From the NCBI GenBank assembly GCA_019695235.1, contig JAIBAI010000001.1:62001-126000 (forward strand): 64,000 bases of DNA, given 5' to 3'. Shown piece by piece: positions 1-8,441 of the stretch; position 1 is the stretch's first letter, and each line of letters starts with the position of its first letter. Source of the DNA: Bacteroidia bacterium. Lineage in GTDB: Bacteria; Bacteroidota; Bacteroidia; M30B66. The translations under genes were made by a program, and so were the position numbers. The notes under the pieces were generated by a model that saw only the letters and a list, made by a program, of their open reading frames with translations, made no database searches and had not been told where the DNA came from.

Positions 1-2673
1 GCCGATGCCAACTCAGATGCTATTTTAAGTATGACAGTGCAAAGTGATACGAAGAACCAGCTGGAGGTGAGCGATTATGCAGAAAATGTAATTGGTGAGC
101 GTTTACAGACAATTCCGGGCGTAAGTACCTTACAGATTTGGGGCCAGAAAAAGTATGCCATGCGTCTTTGGCTTGACCCAATAAAAATGGCAGCTTACCA
201 AATAACTGCCCAGGATGTCCGCACAGCATTGTTGCGTGAGAATGTTGAATTACCCTCCGGCAGGGTTGAAGGAGACCAAACAGAATTAACAGTTAATACA
301 AAAGGGAAATTTATTACAGAGGATGATTTTGAGGGAATGATAATCAAAGTCAATGGTGACCGTACTGTAAGGTTACAAGACATTGGTTCGGCCAGGTTAG
401 GTCCGGAAAACGAGCAAACTATTCTCCGGCAAAGCGGCATACCCATGATAGGCTTAGCATTGGTGCCACAGCCAGGAGCAAATTATTTAGAAATTGCTGA
501 TGAGTTTTATAAGCGATTAGAGCAGATTCGCAAAGAGATTCCGGATGATTACCACCTGGATGTGGCGATGGACAATACCCAGTTTGTGCGTCAGAGTGTA
601 TTGGAAGTTCAGGAAACATTGCTCATCGCCATTATACTGGTTATTCTGGTTATTTATTTGTTTTTCAGAGACTGGTTAATTTCAATTAGACCCTTGCTTG
701 ATATACCAGTTTCGCTCATTGGCACCTTCTTTATTATGTATTTATTAGGTTACTCAATTAATGTGCTGACATTGCTTGCCATAGTACTTGCAACGGGTTT
801 GGTGGTAGATGATGGTATTGTAGTTACTGAGAATATTTACAAAAAGATTGAAGCCGGAATGCAACCAGTAGAGGCGGCAATCAAAGGCTCAGCAGAGATT
901 TTCTTTGCAGTTATTTCTACATCACTAACACTGGCTGCGGTATTTATGCCCGTAATTTTCCTTGAAGGTTTTGTTGGCAGGCTTTTTCGGGAGTTTGGTG
1001 TTGTATTGGCATCGGCAGTACTTATTTCAGCCTTTGTTTCTTTAACACTTACGCCCATGTTGAATGCGTATCTGGTAAGAAAGAATGTGCATCACCGTAG
1101 TCGTTTTTATATTGCCACCGAACCATTCTTTGTGAATATGGTAAATGGTTACAGCCGCACTCTTGATCGCTTCTTACATCATAGAAGATGGTCGTTTGTC
1201 ATCTTTGGCATTACCATTGGATTGATGGTATGGGTTTACACCAAACTGCCCTCTGAACTTTCACCCCTTGAAGACCGCAGTTGGCTCAGGCTACAGGTGA
1301 CTGCTCCTGAGGGTGCCTCATTTGAGTACACCGATGCGTTTATGATGAAGCTGACTGATTTTGTGAATGATTCTATCCCTGAAAAGCGGATAATGCTCAC
1401 AGTAACAGCACCGGGTTTTGCGGGTTCTGGTTCAGCGAATACCGGATTTGTTCGGCTTGCCTTTGTTGAGCCTTCTAAACGTGATAGAACCCAGCAACAA
1501 TTGGCAGATTATATTACCCGTATTGCCCGCACCTTTCCTGAAGCCCGCACCTTTGTTAGTCAACAGCAAACAATCGCCTCGAGTGGTTTCGGAGGCTTAC
1601 CAGTGCAGTATGTAATTCAGGCCCCCAATTTCAACCGGCTAAAAGAAGTGTTACCAGTGTTTTTGGAAGAAGCATCAAAAAGTAAAATTTTACAAAGTGT
1701 TGATGCCAACCTGAAATTCAATAAACCGGAGTTGAACATACGTATTGACCGGTTAAAAGCTGCCGACTTAGGTATTACTGTGGCTGATATTGCCCAAACC
1801 CTTCAACTGAATCTGAGTGGTTCGCGCTTGGCCTATTTTACAATGAATGGTAAGCAATATCAGGTGATAGGGCAGGTAACCCGCGAAAACCGGGATGAAC
1901 CCCTTGATTTAAAGTCAATGTATGTACGCAATGCTGAAGGCAAGATTATCCAAATGGATAATTTAGTAGATATGGTTGAAGAAAGCAGTCCGCCGCAGCT
2001 GTACCATTACAACCGTTATTCGTCGGCCACAGTAAGCGCAGGACTTGCACCGGGATTCACCATTGGAGATGGAATTGATGAGATGAACAGAATTGCAGCC
2101 AGCGTACTTGATGACACCTTTAGTTCGACTTTGGCAGGTGCTTCGCGTGATCATGATGAAAGTTCAAGCAATATCATGTATGCATTTCTGCTGGCTTTAT
2201 TACTGATATACCTTGTATTATCAGCCCAGTTTGAAAGTTTCAAAGACCCGTTCATTATCATGCTCACAGTACCATTGGCTTTATCAGGTGCCTTGATTTC
2301 ACTTTGGTATTTTAATCAAACCATGAATATTTTTAGCCAGATTGGTATCATAATGCTGGTGGGTCTGGTAACGAAAAATGGCATCCTTATCGTTGAATTT
2401 GCAAACCAGCTTCGCGAACGGGGAAAGAGTAAGGCGGAGGCCATTCGTGAAGCATCAGCGGCACGACTTAGACCAATTTTAATGACCAGCATGGCCACAG
2501 CATTAGGGGCTTTGCCTATTGCAATGGCATTAGGCGCTGGTGCAAAAAGCAGGATGGGAATGGGAATTGTGGTAGTAGGCGGGCTATTGTTTTCATTGGT
2601 ATTGACGCTATATGTTATTCCAGCCATGTACACATACATTTCAGGTAAAAAGGAGGTACAACATGCGGATTAA
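1..2673 (+). CDS. RND (AcrB/HAE1-type) efflux transporter, 5' end outside window
   Basis: Inner-membrane proton-driven drug or solute exporter. The frame is open to the first base of the window, so the ATG at 31 is internal and the N-terminus is missing (about 890 residues seen against about 1,030-1,050 for the family). Two membrane blocks flank periplasmic porter domains. The paired Asp of TM4 is visible in VVDDGIVV and the TM10 Lys in GLVTKNGILIVEF, the proton-relay residues in AcrB, so the pump should be active. The stop overlaps the start of the TolC gene (2663), so the two are translationally coupled. The membrane-fusion protein would be expected upstream. Substrate cannot be told. Confidence 0.93.
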   Translation, partial: ADANSDAILSMTVQSDTKNQLEVSDYAENVIGERLQTIPGVSTLQIWGQKKYAMRLWLDPIKMAAYQITAQDVRTALLRENVELPSGRVEGDQTELTVNTKGKFITEDDFEGMIIKVNGDRTVRLQDIGSARLGPENEQTILRQSGIPMIGLALVPQPGANYLEIADEFYKRLEQIRKEIPDDYHLDVAMDNTQFVRQSVLEVQETLLIAIILVILVIYLFFRDWLISIRPLLDIPVSLIGTFFIMYLLGYSINVLTLLAIVLATGLVVDDGIVVTENIYKKIEAGMQPVEAAIKGSAEIFFAVISTSLTLAAVFMPVIFLEGFVGRLFREFGVVLASAVLISAFVSLTLTPMLNAYLVRKNVHHRSRFYIATEPFFVNMVNGYSRTLDRFLHHRRWSFVIFGITIGLMVWVYTKLPSELSPLEDRSWLRLQVTAPEGASFEYTDAFMMKLTDFVNDSIPEKRIMLTVTAPGFAGSGSANTGFVRLAFVEPSKRDRTQQQLADYITRIARTFPEARTFVSQQQTIASSGFGGLPVQYVIQAPNFNRLKEVLPVFLEEASKSKILQSVDANLKFNKPELNIRIDRLKAADLGITVADIAQTLQLNLSGSRLAYFTMNGKQYQVIGQVTRENRDEPLDLKSMYVRNAEGKIIQMDNLVDMVEESSPPQLYHYNRYSSATVSAGLAPGFTIGDGIDEMNRIAASVLDDTFSSTLAGASRDHDESSSNIMYAFLLALLLIYLVLSAQFESFKDPFIIMLTVPLALSGALISLWYFNQTMNIFSQIGIIMLVGLVTKNGILIVEFANQLRERGKSKAEAIREASAARLRPILMTSMATALGALPIAMALGAGAKSRMGMGIVVVGGLLFSLVLTLYVIPAMYTYISGKKEVQHAD
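2651..2657 (+). promoter_or_regulatory. strong Shine-Dalgarno site of the TolC gene
   Basis: AGGAGGT lies 5 bases before the ATG at 2663, inside the end of the RND pump gene. Perfect sites like this are uncommon in Bacteroidota. It decides the TolC start at 2663 over an in-frame TTG at 2612. Confidence 0.7.
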
Positions 2674-3964
2674 TTTATTGATTATTCCAGCGCTGATATT
2701 TAGTCAGAATTTGTTTGGTCAGGTGCTGCTAAACCCACAGGAAGCAGTACAGCTAGCTTTGCAGAATAACCTGCAATTAAACGCTGCCCGTAACTTGCAG
2801 GAAGCCGCCGAAATTCAAAAGACATACGGAAATGCCGGTTTTCTTCCTAATCTGCAATTGAATGGGGCGTACACATTGCAAAGTATTGATTTAAAGCAGG
2901 AGTTTTCTAATGGTTTGCTTGTTGACCGTAGGGGAGTAGGTTCAACAAATTTACAAGCAGGTTTAGGGCTTCAATGGGCATTGTTTGATGGGGGGCGGAT
3001 GTTTTACAATTGGAATCGTTTGGGTGAAGAAGCCCGTAAAGTCGGCTTTGACTTTAGGGCACAGGCTGAACAATGCGTTGCCAGTACCTTGCTGGCATAC
3101 TATAACATTGTACAGTTGCAGCAACAACTTTTTGCCGTGGAGGCCGGTCTTGAAACAGCCAATCAGCAGGTTTTGGTTTGTGATACCCGTTGGCATGCAG
3201 GTACTGGTTCAAGACAGGAACTCTTACAGGCTGAAATTGACCGCAATACCTGGAAGGCACTGTTGATACAACAAAAAAGTCTTATCCGAACCGCAAAAAT
3301 TCAGTTGAATGAACTTTTAAGTCGTGCCCCTGATATTGAATTTACTGTGTCTGACACCATTCCATCATTCTACCAGGACAGAATTGCAGGTGAAGATGAT
3401 ACAGATTTTTCGAAGAATACTCTTTTGCAACAAGCAGAAATAAACCGACGCTTAGCTGGGCTGGCAACAAAAACCACCCATTCGCAGCTTTTGCCAATGT
3501 TACAACTTAATGCGGGCTATCAATTTGGTCAAAACAGCAGTGAGGGTGGTTTTGCTTTATTTAACCGCAGCATTGGCCCAAGTGCAGGTTTGAACCTGTC
3601 GTGGAACTTGTTTAGCGGCGGACAAATAACAAATGCAGTACGCAGGGCAAAGATTACTCAGAGCAACGCAGATTTAAACTTCAGAAGCGTTGAATTAGCT
3701 GTAAGTGCACAGTTAAGGGTGTGTCGTTTACAATTAGAAGATCAGAAGAGCATCAAAACCCTGGAAGAACAAAACATGGTTGCAGCTCAGGAGAATATGC
3801 AGTTAGCACTTGAACGCTTTCAGGCAGGCAAAACCGATATGCTTAGCTTAAAGGAAGCCCAGCGAAGTTTCCAGGAAGGAATAAGCAGACAAAGCAATGC
3901 TACTTTGGCTGTTTTGAAGGCAGAAATTGAATTGTTACGTATTAAGGGAACGCTTATTCGTTGA
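2663..3964 (+). CDS. TolC-family outer membrane efflux protein
   Basis: Outer-membrane channel partner of the RND pump. From ATG 2663 the protein is 433 residues, starting with a signal peptide (MRINLLIIPALIFSQNLFGQ). Two long helical halves, each with the repeated OEP pattern, are separated near the middle: ALQNNLQLNAARN near the N-terminus, and LNLSWNLFSGGQITNAVRRAK followed by a coiled coil rich in Gln and Leu. The length fits the family (about 430-480). It overlaps the stop of the pump gene and forms an operon with it. No terminator is obvious before rpmG. Confidence 0.9.
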   Translation: MRINLLIIPALIFSQNLFGQVLLNPQEAVQLALQNNLQLNAARNLQEAAEIQKTYGNAGFLPNLQLNGAYTLQSIDLKQEFSNGLLVDRRGVGSTNLQAGLGLQWALFDGGRMFYNWNRLGEEARKVGFDFRAQAEQCVASTLLAYYNIVQLQQQLFAVEAGLETANQQVLVCDTRWHAGTGSRQELLQAEIDRNTWKALLIQQKSLIRTAKIQLNELLSRAPDIEFTVSDTIPSFYQDRIAGEDDTDFSKNTLLQQAEINRRLAGLATKTTHSQLLPMLQLNAGYQFGQNSSEGGFALFNRSIGPSAGLNLSWNLFSGGQITNAVRRAKITQSNADLNFRSVELAVSAQLRVCRLQLEDQKSIKTLEEQNMVAAQENMQLALERFQAGKTDMLSLKEAQRSFQEGISRQSNATLAVLKAEIELLRIKGTLIR

Positions 3965-4030
3965 AATCTATGAATCAAGCCGCTCTTATTGTTTCGTTTC
4001 CGGATGAAAGAATCAATTTTTAGCTTGTGT

Positions 4031-4064
4031 TTTGTAAATTGAATCAAAAAATAATCTATATTTG
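4031..4064 (+). promoter_or_regulatory. rpmG promoter (-33/-7)
   Basis: TTTG (4031-4034), 22 bases, then TATATTTG (4057-4064), a full match to the Bacteroidota TAnnTTTG -7 element. The start codon is at 4097. The bases after it (CACCCC) resemble those after the rpsP promoter. Confidence 0.7.
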
Positions 4065-4096
4065 CACCCCCTAAAAAAGGAAAAGCTCATAAAAAA

Positions 4097-4279
4097 ATGG
4101 CAAAGAAAGGTAACCGGGTGCAGGTGATAATGGAGTGCACCGAACATAAGAATAGCGGACTTCCTGGCACATCACGCTATATCACCACGAAAAACAAGAA
4201 AAACACAACTGAACGTATGGAGTTGAAGAAATACAACCCCATCATGAAGAAAATGACCGTTCACAAAGAAATTAAATAA
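4097..4279 (+). CDS. rpmG: 50S ribosomal protein L33
   Basis: Small basic ribosomal protein of the large subunit, 60 residues, with the family pattern [32 protein letters not shown] and the ending MTVHKEIK. Only one Cys of the ancestral zinc ribbon is kept, as is usual in this phylum. It heads a short operon with the DUF4295 gene 8 bases downstream. rpmB, which often precedes rpmG in this phylum, is not here. Confidence 0.95.
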   Translation: MAKKGNRVQVIMECTEHKNSGLPGTSRYITTKNKKNTTERMELKKYNPIMKKMTVHKEIK

Positions 4280-4287
4280 TTGGTAAC

Positions 4288-4440
4288 ATGGCAAAGAAAG
4301 TAGTTGCAACACTGAAAACCGGCGCCGGAAAATCATTTACCAAAGTGATTAAGATGGTAAAATCTCCTAAAACAGGAGCGTATGCTTTCAAAGAGGAAGT
4401 AGTTCACAATGACCATATCAAGGATTTTTTGAAAGGTTAA
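4288..4440 (+). CDS. DUF4295 family small basic protein
   Basis: A 50-residue Lys-rich protein (MAKKVVATLKTGAGKSFTKV..., ending KDFLKG). In Bacteroidota a protein of this family sits between rpmG and ftsY and is often called a ribosome-associated or hypothetical protein. Size, basic charge, position and sequence all match. The exact role is unknown to me; a ribosomal role is inferred from context. It starts 8 bases after rpmG and is followed by a terminator. Confidence 0.85.
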   Translation: MAKKVVATLKTGAGKSFTKVIKMVKSPKTGAYAFKEEVVHNDHIKDFLKG

Positions 4441-4469
4441 AAACCTTGTCAAAGCATATTTATTTATGG

Positions 4470-4505
4470 AAAAAGCTTCTTCCGCTCAGGAGGGGGCTTT
4501 TTTAA
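4470..4505 (+). terminator. Rho-independent terminator after rpmG-DUF4295
   Basis: A stem of about 13 pairs (AAAAGCTTCTTCC with GGAGGGGGCTTTT, including G-T pairs) with loop GCTCA, followed by a T run. It separates the ribosomal genes from ftsY, which starts at 4516. Confidence 0.75.
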
Positions 4506-4515
4506 TTTTTCAATC

Positions 4516-5469
4516 ATGGCTTTTTTCGGACTATTTTCCAAGGCAAAGAAGGAGGTATTAGATCAGGGTTTGGCCAAGACCAAAGAAAGTTTCTTTGGGA
4601 AAATTGCACGTGCCCTGGTGGGTAAATCAAGTGTTGACGACGAGGTATTAGACAACCTTGAAGAGATACTTATAGCTGCTGACGTTGGCGTGCAAACGAC
4701 CTTGAAGATTGTAGAGCGTGTACAGGAAAGGGTTAAACGTGATAAATACACATCAACCTCTGAGCTGAACCGGATTCTTCGTGAAGAAATTGGAAATCTT
4801 TTAGAAGAAAACCGAAGCGCTGACATGCATGACTTTGCCCTTCCGGAAAGCACAAAACCTTATGTAATAATGGTTGTAGGGGTGAATGGAGTAGGCAAAA
4901 CAACTACTATTGCAAAGTTAGCTTATCAGTTTAAAGAAAGTGGAAAGTCGGTGGTTATTGGAGCTGCTGATACTTTCAGGGCAGCTGCTGTTGACCAGAT
5001 TAAAATCTGGTCTGAAAGGGTAGGGGTTCCCCTGGTGCAACATGGCATGAATGCAGACCCTGCGGCTGTAGCCTTTGATGCTGTTCAGATGGGCAAGGCA
5101 CGCAATGCGGATGTGGTGATTATTGATACCGCAGGGCGCCTGCACAACAAGGTAAACCTGATGAACGAGCTGAGCAAGATTAAACGGGTGATGCAAAAGG
5201 TGGTTCCGGAAGCTCCGCAAGAGGTACTTTTGGTGCTGGATGCCTCAACAGGGCAAAATGCAATTGAACAATGCAGGCAGTTTACCCAAGCTACCGATGT
5301 TAATGCACTGGCGCTTACAAAACTTGATGGTACTGCTAAGGGAGGCGTTGTAATTGGTATTTCAGAGCAATTTAAAATTCCGGTGAAATACATTGGTTTA
5401 GGTGAAAAAATGACCGACCTTCAGCTTTTTAACAAAGCAGAATTTGTAGATGCAATGTTTGGGGAATGA
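4516..5469 (+). CDS. ftsY: signal recognition particle receptor FtsY
   Basis: SRP receptor GTPase that docks ribosome-SRP complexes at the membrane. 317 residues: N-terminal helical NG-bundle, then the G domain with P-loop GVNGVGKTT (about residues 122-130), DTAGR (204-208) and TKLDGTAKGG (from 268). The acidic A domain of E. coli FtsY is absent, as in many bacteria. The stop overlaps the rimO start (ATGA), so ftsY-rimO-bshC run as one unit. Confidence 0.97.
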   Translation: MAFFGLFSKAKKEVLDQGLAKTKESFFGKIARALVGKSSVDDEVLDNLEEILIAADVGVQTTLKIVERVQERVKRDKYTSTSELNRILREEIGNLLEENRSADMHDFALPESTKPYVIMVVGVNGVGKTTTIAKLAYQFKESGKSVVIGAADTFRAAAVDQIKIWSERVGVPLVQHGMNADPAAVAFDAVQMGKARNADVVIIDTAGRLHNKVNLMNELSKIKRVMQKVVPEAPQEVLLVLDASTGQNAIEQCRQFTQATDVNALALTKLDGTAKGGVVIGISEQFKIPVKYIGLGEKMTDLQLFNKAEFVDAMFGE

Positions 5470-6776
5470 AAACAAAAACCCTCAAAAAAAATAAAGTCAA
5501 TGTTGTTACCCTTGGCTGCTCAAAGAACCTCTACGATTCGGAGGTACTTATGGGGCAACTTAAAGCCGGTAAGTACGAAGTTGAGCACGAATCAACAGCT
5601 GATGATGCAGCAATCATTATCATCAATACCTGTGGATTTATCGAAAATGCCAAGCAGGAAAGCATTGATACCATTATCAGGTATGCACAGGCAAAAGAAA
5701 CCGGATTGGTTGAAAAGGTCTATGTTACAGGCTGTCTGAGTGAACGTTATGCCAAGGAGTTAGAAACTGAAATTCCGGAAATTGATGCCTGGTTTGGTAC
5801 AAGAGATTTGCCGAGATTACTCAAAACGCTTAAAACCGACTATAAACACGAACTTATAGGAGAGCGTCTGCTGACTACCCCGGTACATTATGCTTATTTT
5901 AAGATTTCAGAAGGCTGTGACCGCCCCTGCTCATTTTGTGCAATACCGCTGATGCGTGGCGGCCACGTGAGTATTCCAATGGAAGAACTCGTAAAACAGG
6001 CAGAAAAACTTGTTGCCGGAGGTACGAAAGAATTGCTTCTCATTGCACAGGATTCTACCTATTATGGTTTGGATTTATATGGAGAGCGCAGGTTGGCCGA
6101 GCTGTTAAACCGCCTTTCAGATGTTAAAGGATTAGAATGGATCAGGCTTCATTATGCATTCCCTGGTGGATTCCCCCTGGATGTATTGAAAGTGATGCGT
6201 GAAAGAAGCAATATTTGTAAATACCTTGATATTCCCTTACAACACATTAGTAACCGTATGTTGCAAAGCATGCGCAGGGGCACAACAAGAGAAAAAACCA
6301 GCGAGTTAATTCAAAAGATTAGAGAAGAAATCCCGGGTATTGCTATTCGAACCACATTGATTGCAGGCTATCCGGGCGAAACCGAAAAAGATCATCAGGA
6401 GGTACTTGAATGGGTGCGCGAAACACGCTTCGAGCGTCTTGGAGTGTTTACCTATTCACATGAAGAAAATACGCATGCATTTAATTTAGTTGATGATGTT
6501 CCGCCAGAAGAAAAGCAAAGAAGGGCAGAAGAGATTATGGCGGTACAACAAGAAATTTCAATCGGACTGAATGAACAGAAAGTCGGAAGGGAATTCAAAG
6601 TATTGGTTGACCGCAAAGAAGGTCCTTATTTTGTAGCCAGAACCGAATTCGACTCTCCTGATGTAGATAATGAAGTGCTCATTTCAGCCGAGAATTATCT
6701 TCGAATTGGTGATTTTGCAAAAGTGCGCATTACCAGGGCTGATGCATTTGATCTTTATGCTGAACCAGTGTTATGA
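5466..6776 (+). CDS. rimO: ribosomal protein S12 methylthiotransferase RimO
   Basis: Radical-SAM enzyme that adds a methylthio group to an Asp of ribosomal protein S12. 436 residues: UPF0004 domain with cluster Cys in TLGCSKN (C18), INTCGF and TGCLSER; radical-SAM domain with C151-x3-C155-x2-C158; C-terminal TRAM domain from about 370. SKN and the surrounding sequence favour RimO over MiaB. It overlaps ftsY by 4 bases and bshC by 4 bases. Confidence 0.95.
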   Translation: MKTKTLKKNKVNVVTLGCSKNLYDSEVLMGQLKAGKYEVEHESTADDAAIIIINTCGFIENAKQESIDTIIRYAQAKETGLVEKVYVTGCLSERYAKELETEIPEIDAWFGTRDLPRLLKTLKTDYKHELIGERLLTTPVHYAYFKISEGCDRPCSFCAIPLMRGGHVSIPMEELVKQAEKLVAGGTKELLLIAQDSTYYGLDLYGERRLAELLNRLSDVKGLEWIRLHYAFPGGFPLDVLKVMRERSNICKYLDIPLQHISNRMLQSMRRGTTREKTSELIQKIREEIPGIAIRTTLIAGYPGETEKDHQEVLEWVRETRFERLGVFTYSHEENTHAFNLVDDVPPEEKQRRAEEIMAVQQEISIGLNEQKVGREFKVLVDRKEGPYFVARTEFDSPDVDNEVLISAENYLRIGDFAKVRITRADAFDLYAEPVL

Positions 6777-8365
6777 CCCCAACGGTATCCTACCTGCCTT
6801 TTGATAAAACCGGGCATGCGGGAAGACTGGTTGTGGATTACCTTAACGGTAACCCCAAGCTTGCAGGTTTGCATCATGGCCTACCTTCATATCAAAGTTT
6901 AAATGAAGCCGTTGAAAGGCGACAATTACATCCGGTTAAGCGCCAGATTTTAGCCGATACACTGGCCGAGCAGTATGCAAAAGCAGGGATTAATACACCT
7001 GAGCTACAGGCACAAATTCAACGCTTAAAACAAGAAAATACCTTTACTGTTACCACAGGCCAGCAAACAGGTATTTTTTTAGGCCCGGCTTATACATTTA
7101 TTAAAATCCTCAACACAATTAAGTTGTCAGAACAACTTAATGCGCACTGCCCTGATAATCATTATATTCCGGTGTTTTGGATGGCAACAGAAGATCATGA
7201 TTTTGAAGAAATAAGGCATTACTCATTTCTTGGGAAAAGCTATACCTGGGAAACGAACCAACAGGGGCCGGTTGGTCGTTTTAGCACAAGGGGAATATCA
7301 GCATTAGCCAGGCAGATGCGAACGGAGGCACATCGTGAACCTGCTCTTCAAGCCTTGTTCGACCTTTTTGAGGCAAGTTATTCTGACACTGATCTTGCTA
7401 CTGCTACCAGAAAGGTAGTACATCAACTGTTCGGTCATTATGGTTTGCTTATTCTTGACGCTGATGACCATCGTTTGAAATCATCCTTTGCCGGAATAAT
7501 GGCAAAAGACATTTCTGAAGGAAATAGTTTTCGTTTGGTTAGCAAACAGGCCGAGAAGCTGAAAGAAAATTATTCAGTTCAAGTGAATGGGCGCCCGGTG
7601 AACTTTTTCTGGATGGGACAGGGTGCAAGAACGCGTATAGAAGGGGATGGAAACCAGTGGCATACCCATGAACCTAACCGGAAGTGGACAATAGAAACCT
7701 TAAAGGAAGAATTGTCAAATACCCCTGAGCATTTCTCCCCCAATGTGGTGATGCGCCCACTATACCAGGAGTTTATTTTGCCAAATATTGCCTATATTGG
7801 AGGAGGAGCTGAAGTAGCTTACTGGCTTGAATTAAAGGAGGTGTTTGACTTTTATCAGGTACCCTACCCAATTCTCCTAATGCGAAATTCGTTTACCCTT
7901 ATTGACCGGACAAATAGCTACCGTATTGAAAATTACCTTGGTGGCTTGGAGGAGCTGTTTTCTCCTGTTGACACATTGATACGCAAAGTATTTGAACGCA
8001 AATTCAACATTAAAGAGGGGCAAAATAACAGACTTGAATTGTTGGCTGCTTTTTTTAAAACACTTCAAGCGGAAATTAGTCCGGCTGATACGCCAACACA
8101 GGCTTCTCTGGCGGCAATGCATCGCAGATGGGAACATGAACTAAATCGCTACAATCAGAAAATTGTCAGAAATCAAAAGAAGCAGGAGCAACAGCTTTTA
8201 GATGGGATCAAATCATTGCATGGCATGGTTTATCCATCCGGAATATTACAGGAACGCACTTGTGGCCTGGCAGATTTATTTTCAATAAATGGTGGCAACT
8301 TAATTCCGGCTGTGCATCAGGCCATACAGCCTTTGGAGCCTTCTATGGTGATAGCAAGGATGTAG
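6773..8365 (+). CDS. bshC: bacillithiol biosynthesis cysteine-adding enzyme BshC
   Basis: Putative ligase that adds Cys to GlcN-malate, the last step in bacillithiol synthesis. 530 residues, the normal family length, with the family blocks TVTTGQQTGIFLGP, FWMATEDHDFEE and RPLYQEFILPNIAYIGGGAE. The C-terminal half holds a long coiled coil (about 420-480). Start ATG overlaps the rimO stop. Bacillithiol in Bacteroidota is established; bshA and bshB are not in this window. Confidence 0.93.
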   Translation: MTPTVSYLPFDKTGHAGRLVVDYLNGNPKLAGLHHGLPSYQSLNEAVERRQLHPVKRQILADTLAEQYAKAGINTPELQAQIQRLKQENTFTVTTGQQTGIFLGPAYTFIKILNTIKLSEQLNAHCPDNHYIPVFWMATEDHDFEEIRHYSFLGKSYTWETNQQGPVGRFSTRGISALARQMRTEAHREPALQALFDLFEASYSDTDLATATRKVVHQLFGHYGLLILDADDHRLKSSFAGIMAKDISEGNSFRLVSKQAEKLKENYSVQVNGRPVNFFWMGQGARTRIEGDGNQWHTHEPNRKWTIETLKEELSNTPEHFSPNVVMRPLYQEFILPNIAYIGGGAEVAYWLELKEVFDFYQVPYPILLMRNSFTLIDRTNSYRIENYLGGLEELFSPVDTLIRKVFERKFNIKEGQNNRLELLAAFFKTLQAEISPADTPTQASLAAMHRRWEHELNRYNQKIVRNQKKQEQQLLDGIKSLHGMVYPSGILQERTCGLADLFSINGGNLIPAVHQAIQPLEPSMVIARM

Positions 8366-8389
8366 GAAAACAATAACAGGTATTGCTGG

Positions 8390-8421
8390 TTTGGGCTTTT
8401 GGTTTGAATTGTGTACTTTTC
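8390..8421 (+). promoter_or_regulatory. probable promoter of the T9SS type B gene
   Basis: TTTG (8390-8393), 20 bases, TACTTTTC (8414-8421; last base off consensus). It lies inside an in-frame extension that would start with TTG at 8391, which supports the ATG at 8442 as the true start. Confidence 0.45.
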
Positions 8422-8441
8422 ACTCCTTTTTGATTGAAAAA

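Noticed and set aside
2612-2662. Longer TolC N-terminus from TTG 2612
   Set aside because: It would bury the signal peptide, while AGGAGGT sits ideally before ATG 2663.
4563-4853. Minus-strand reading frame inside ftsY, and similar antisense frames in clpB, gyrA and clpC
   Set aside because: They mirror strongly coding frames, lack domain motifs and have no promoters; they are shadows.
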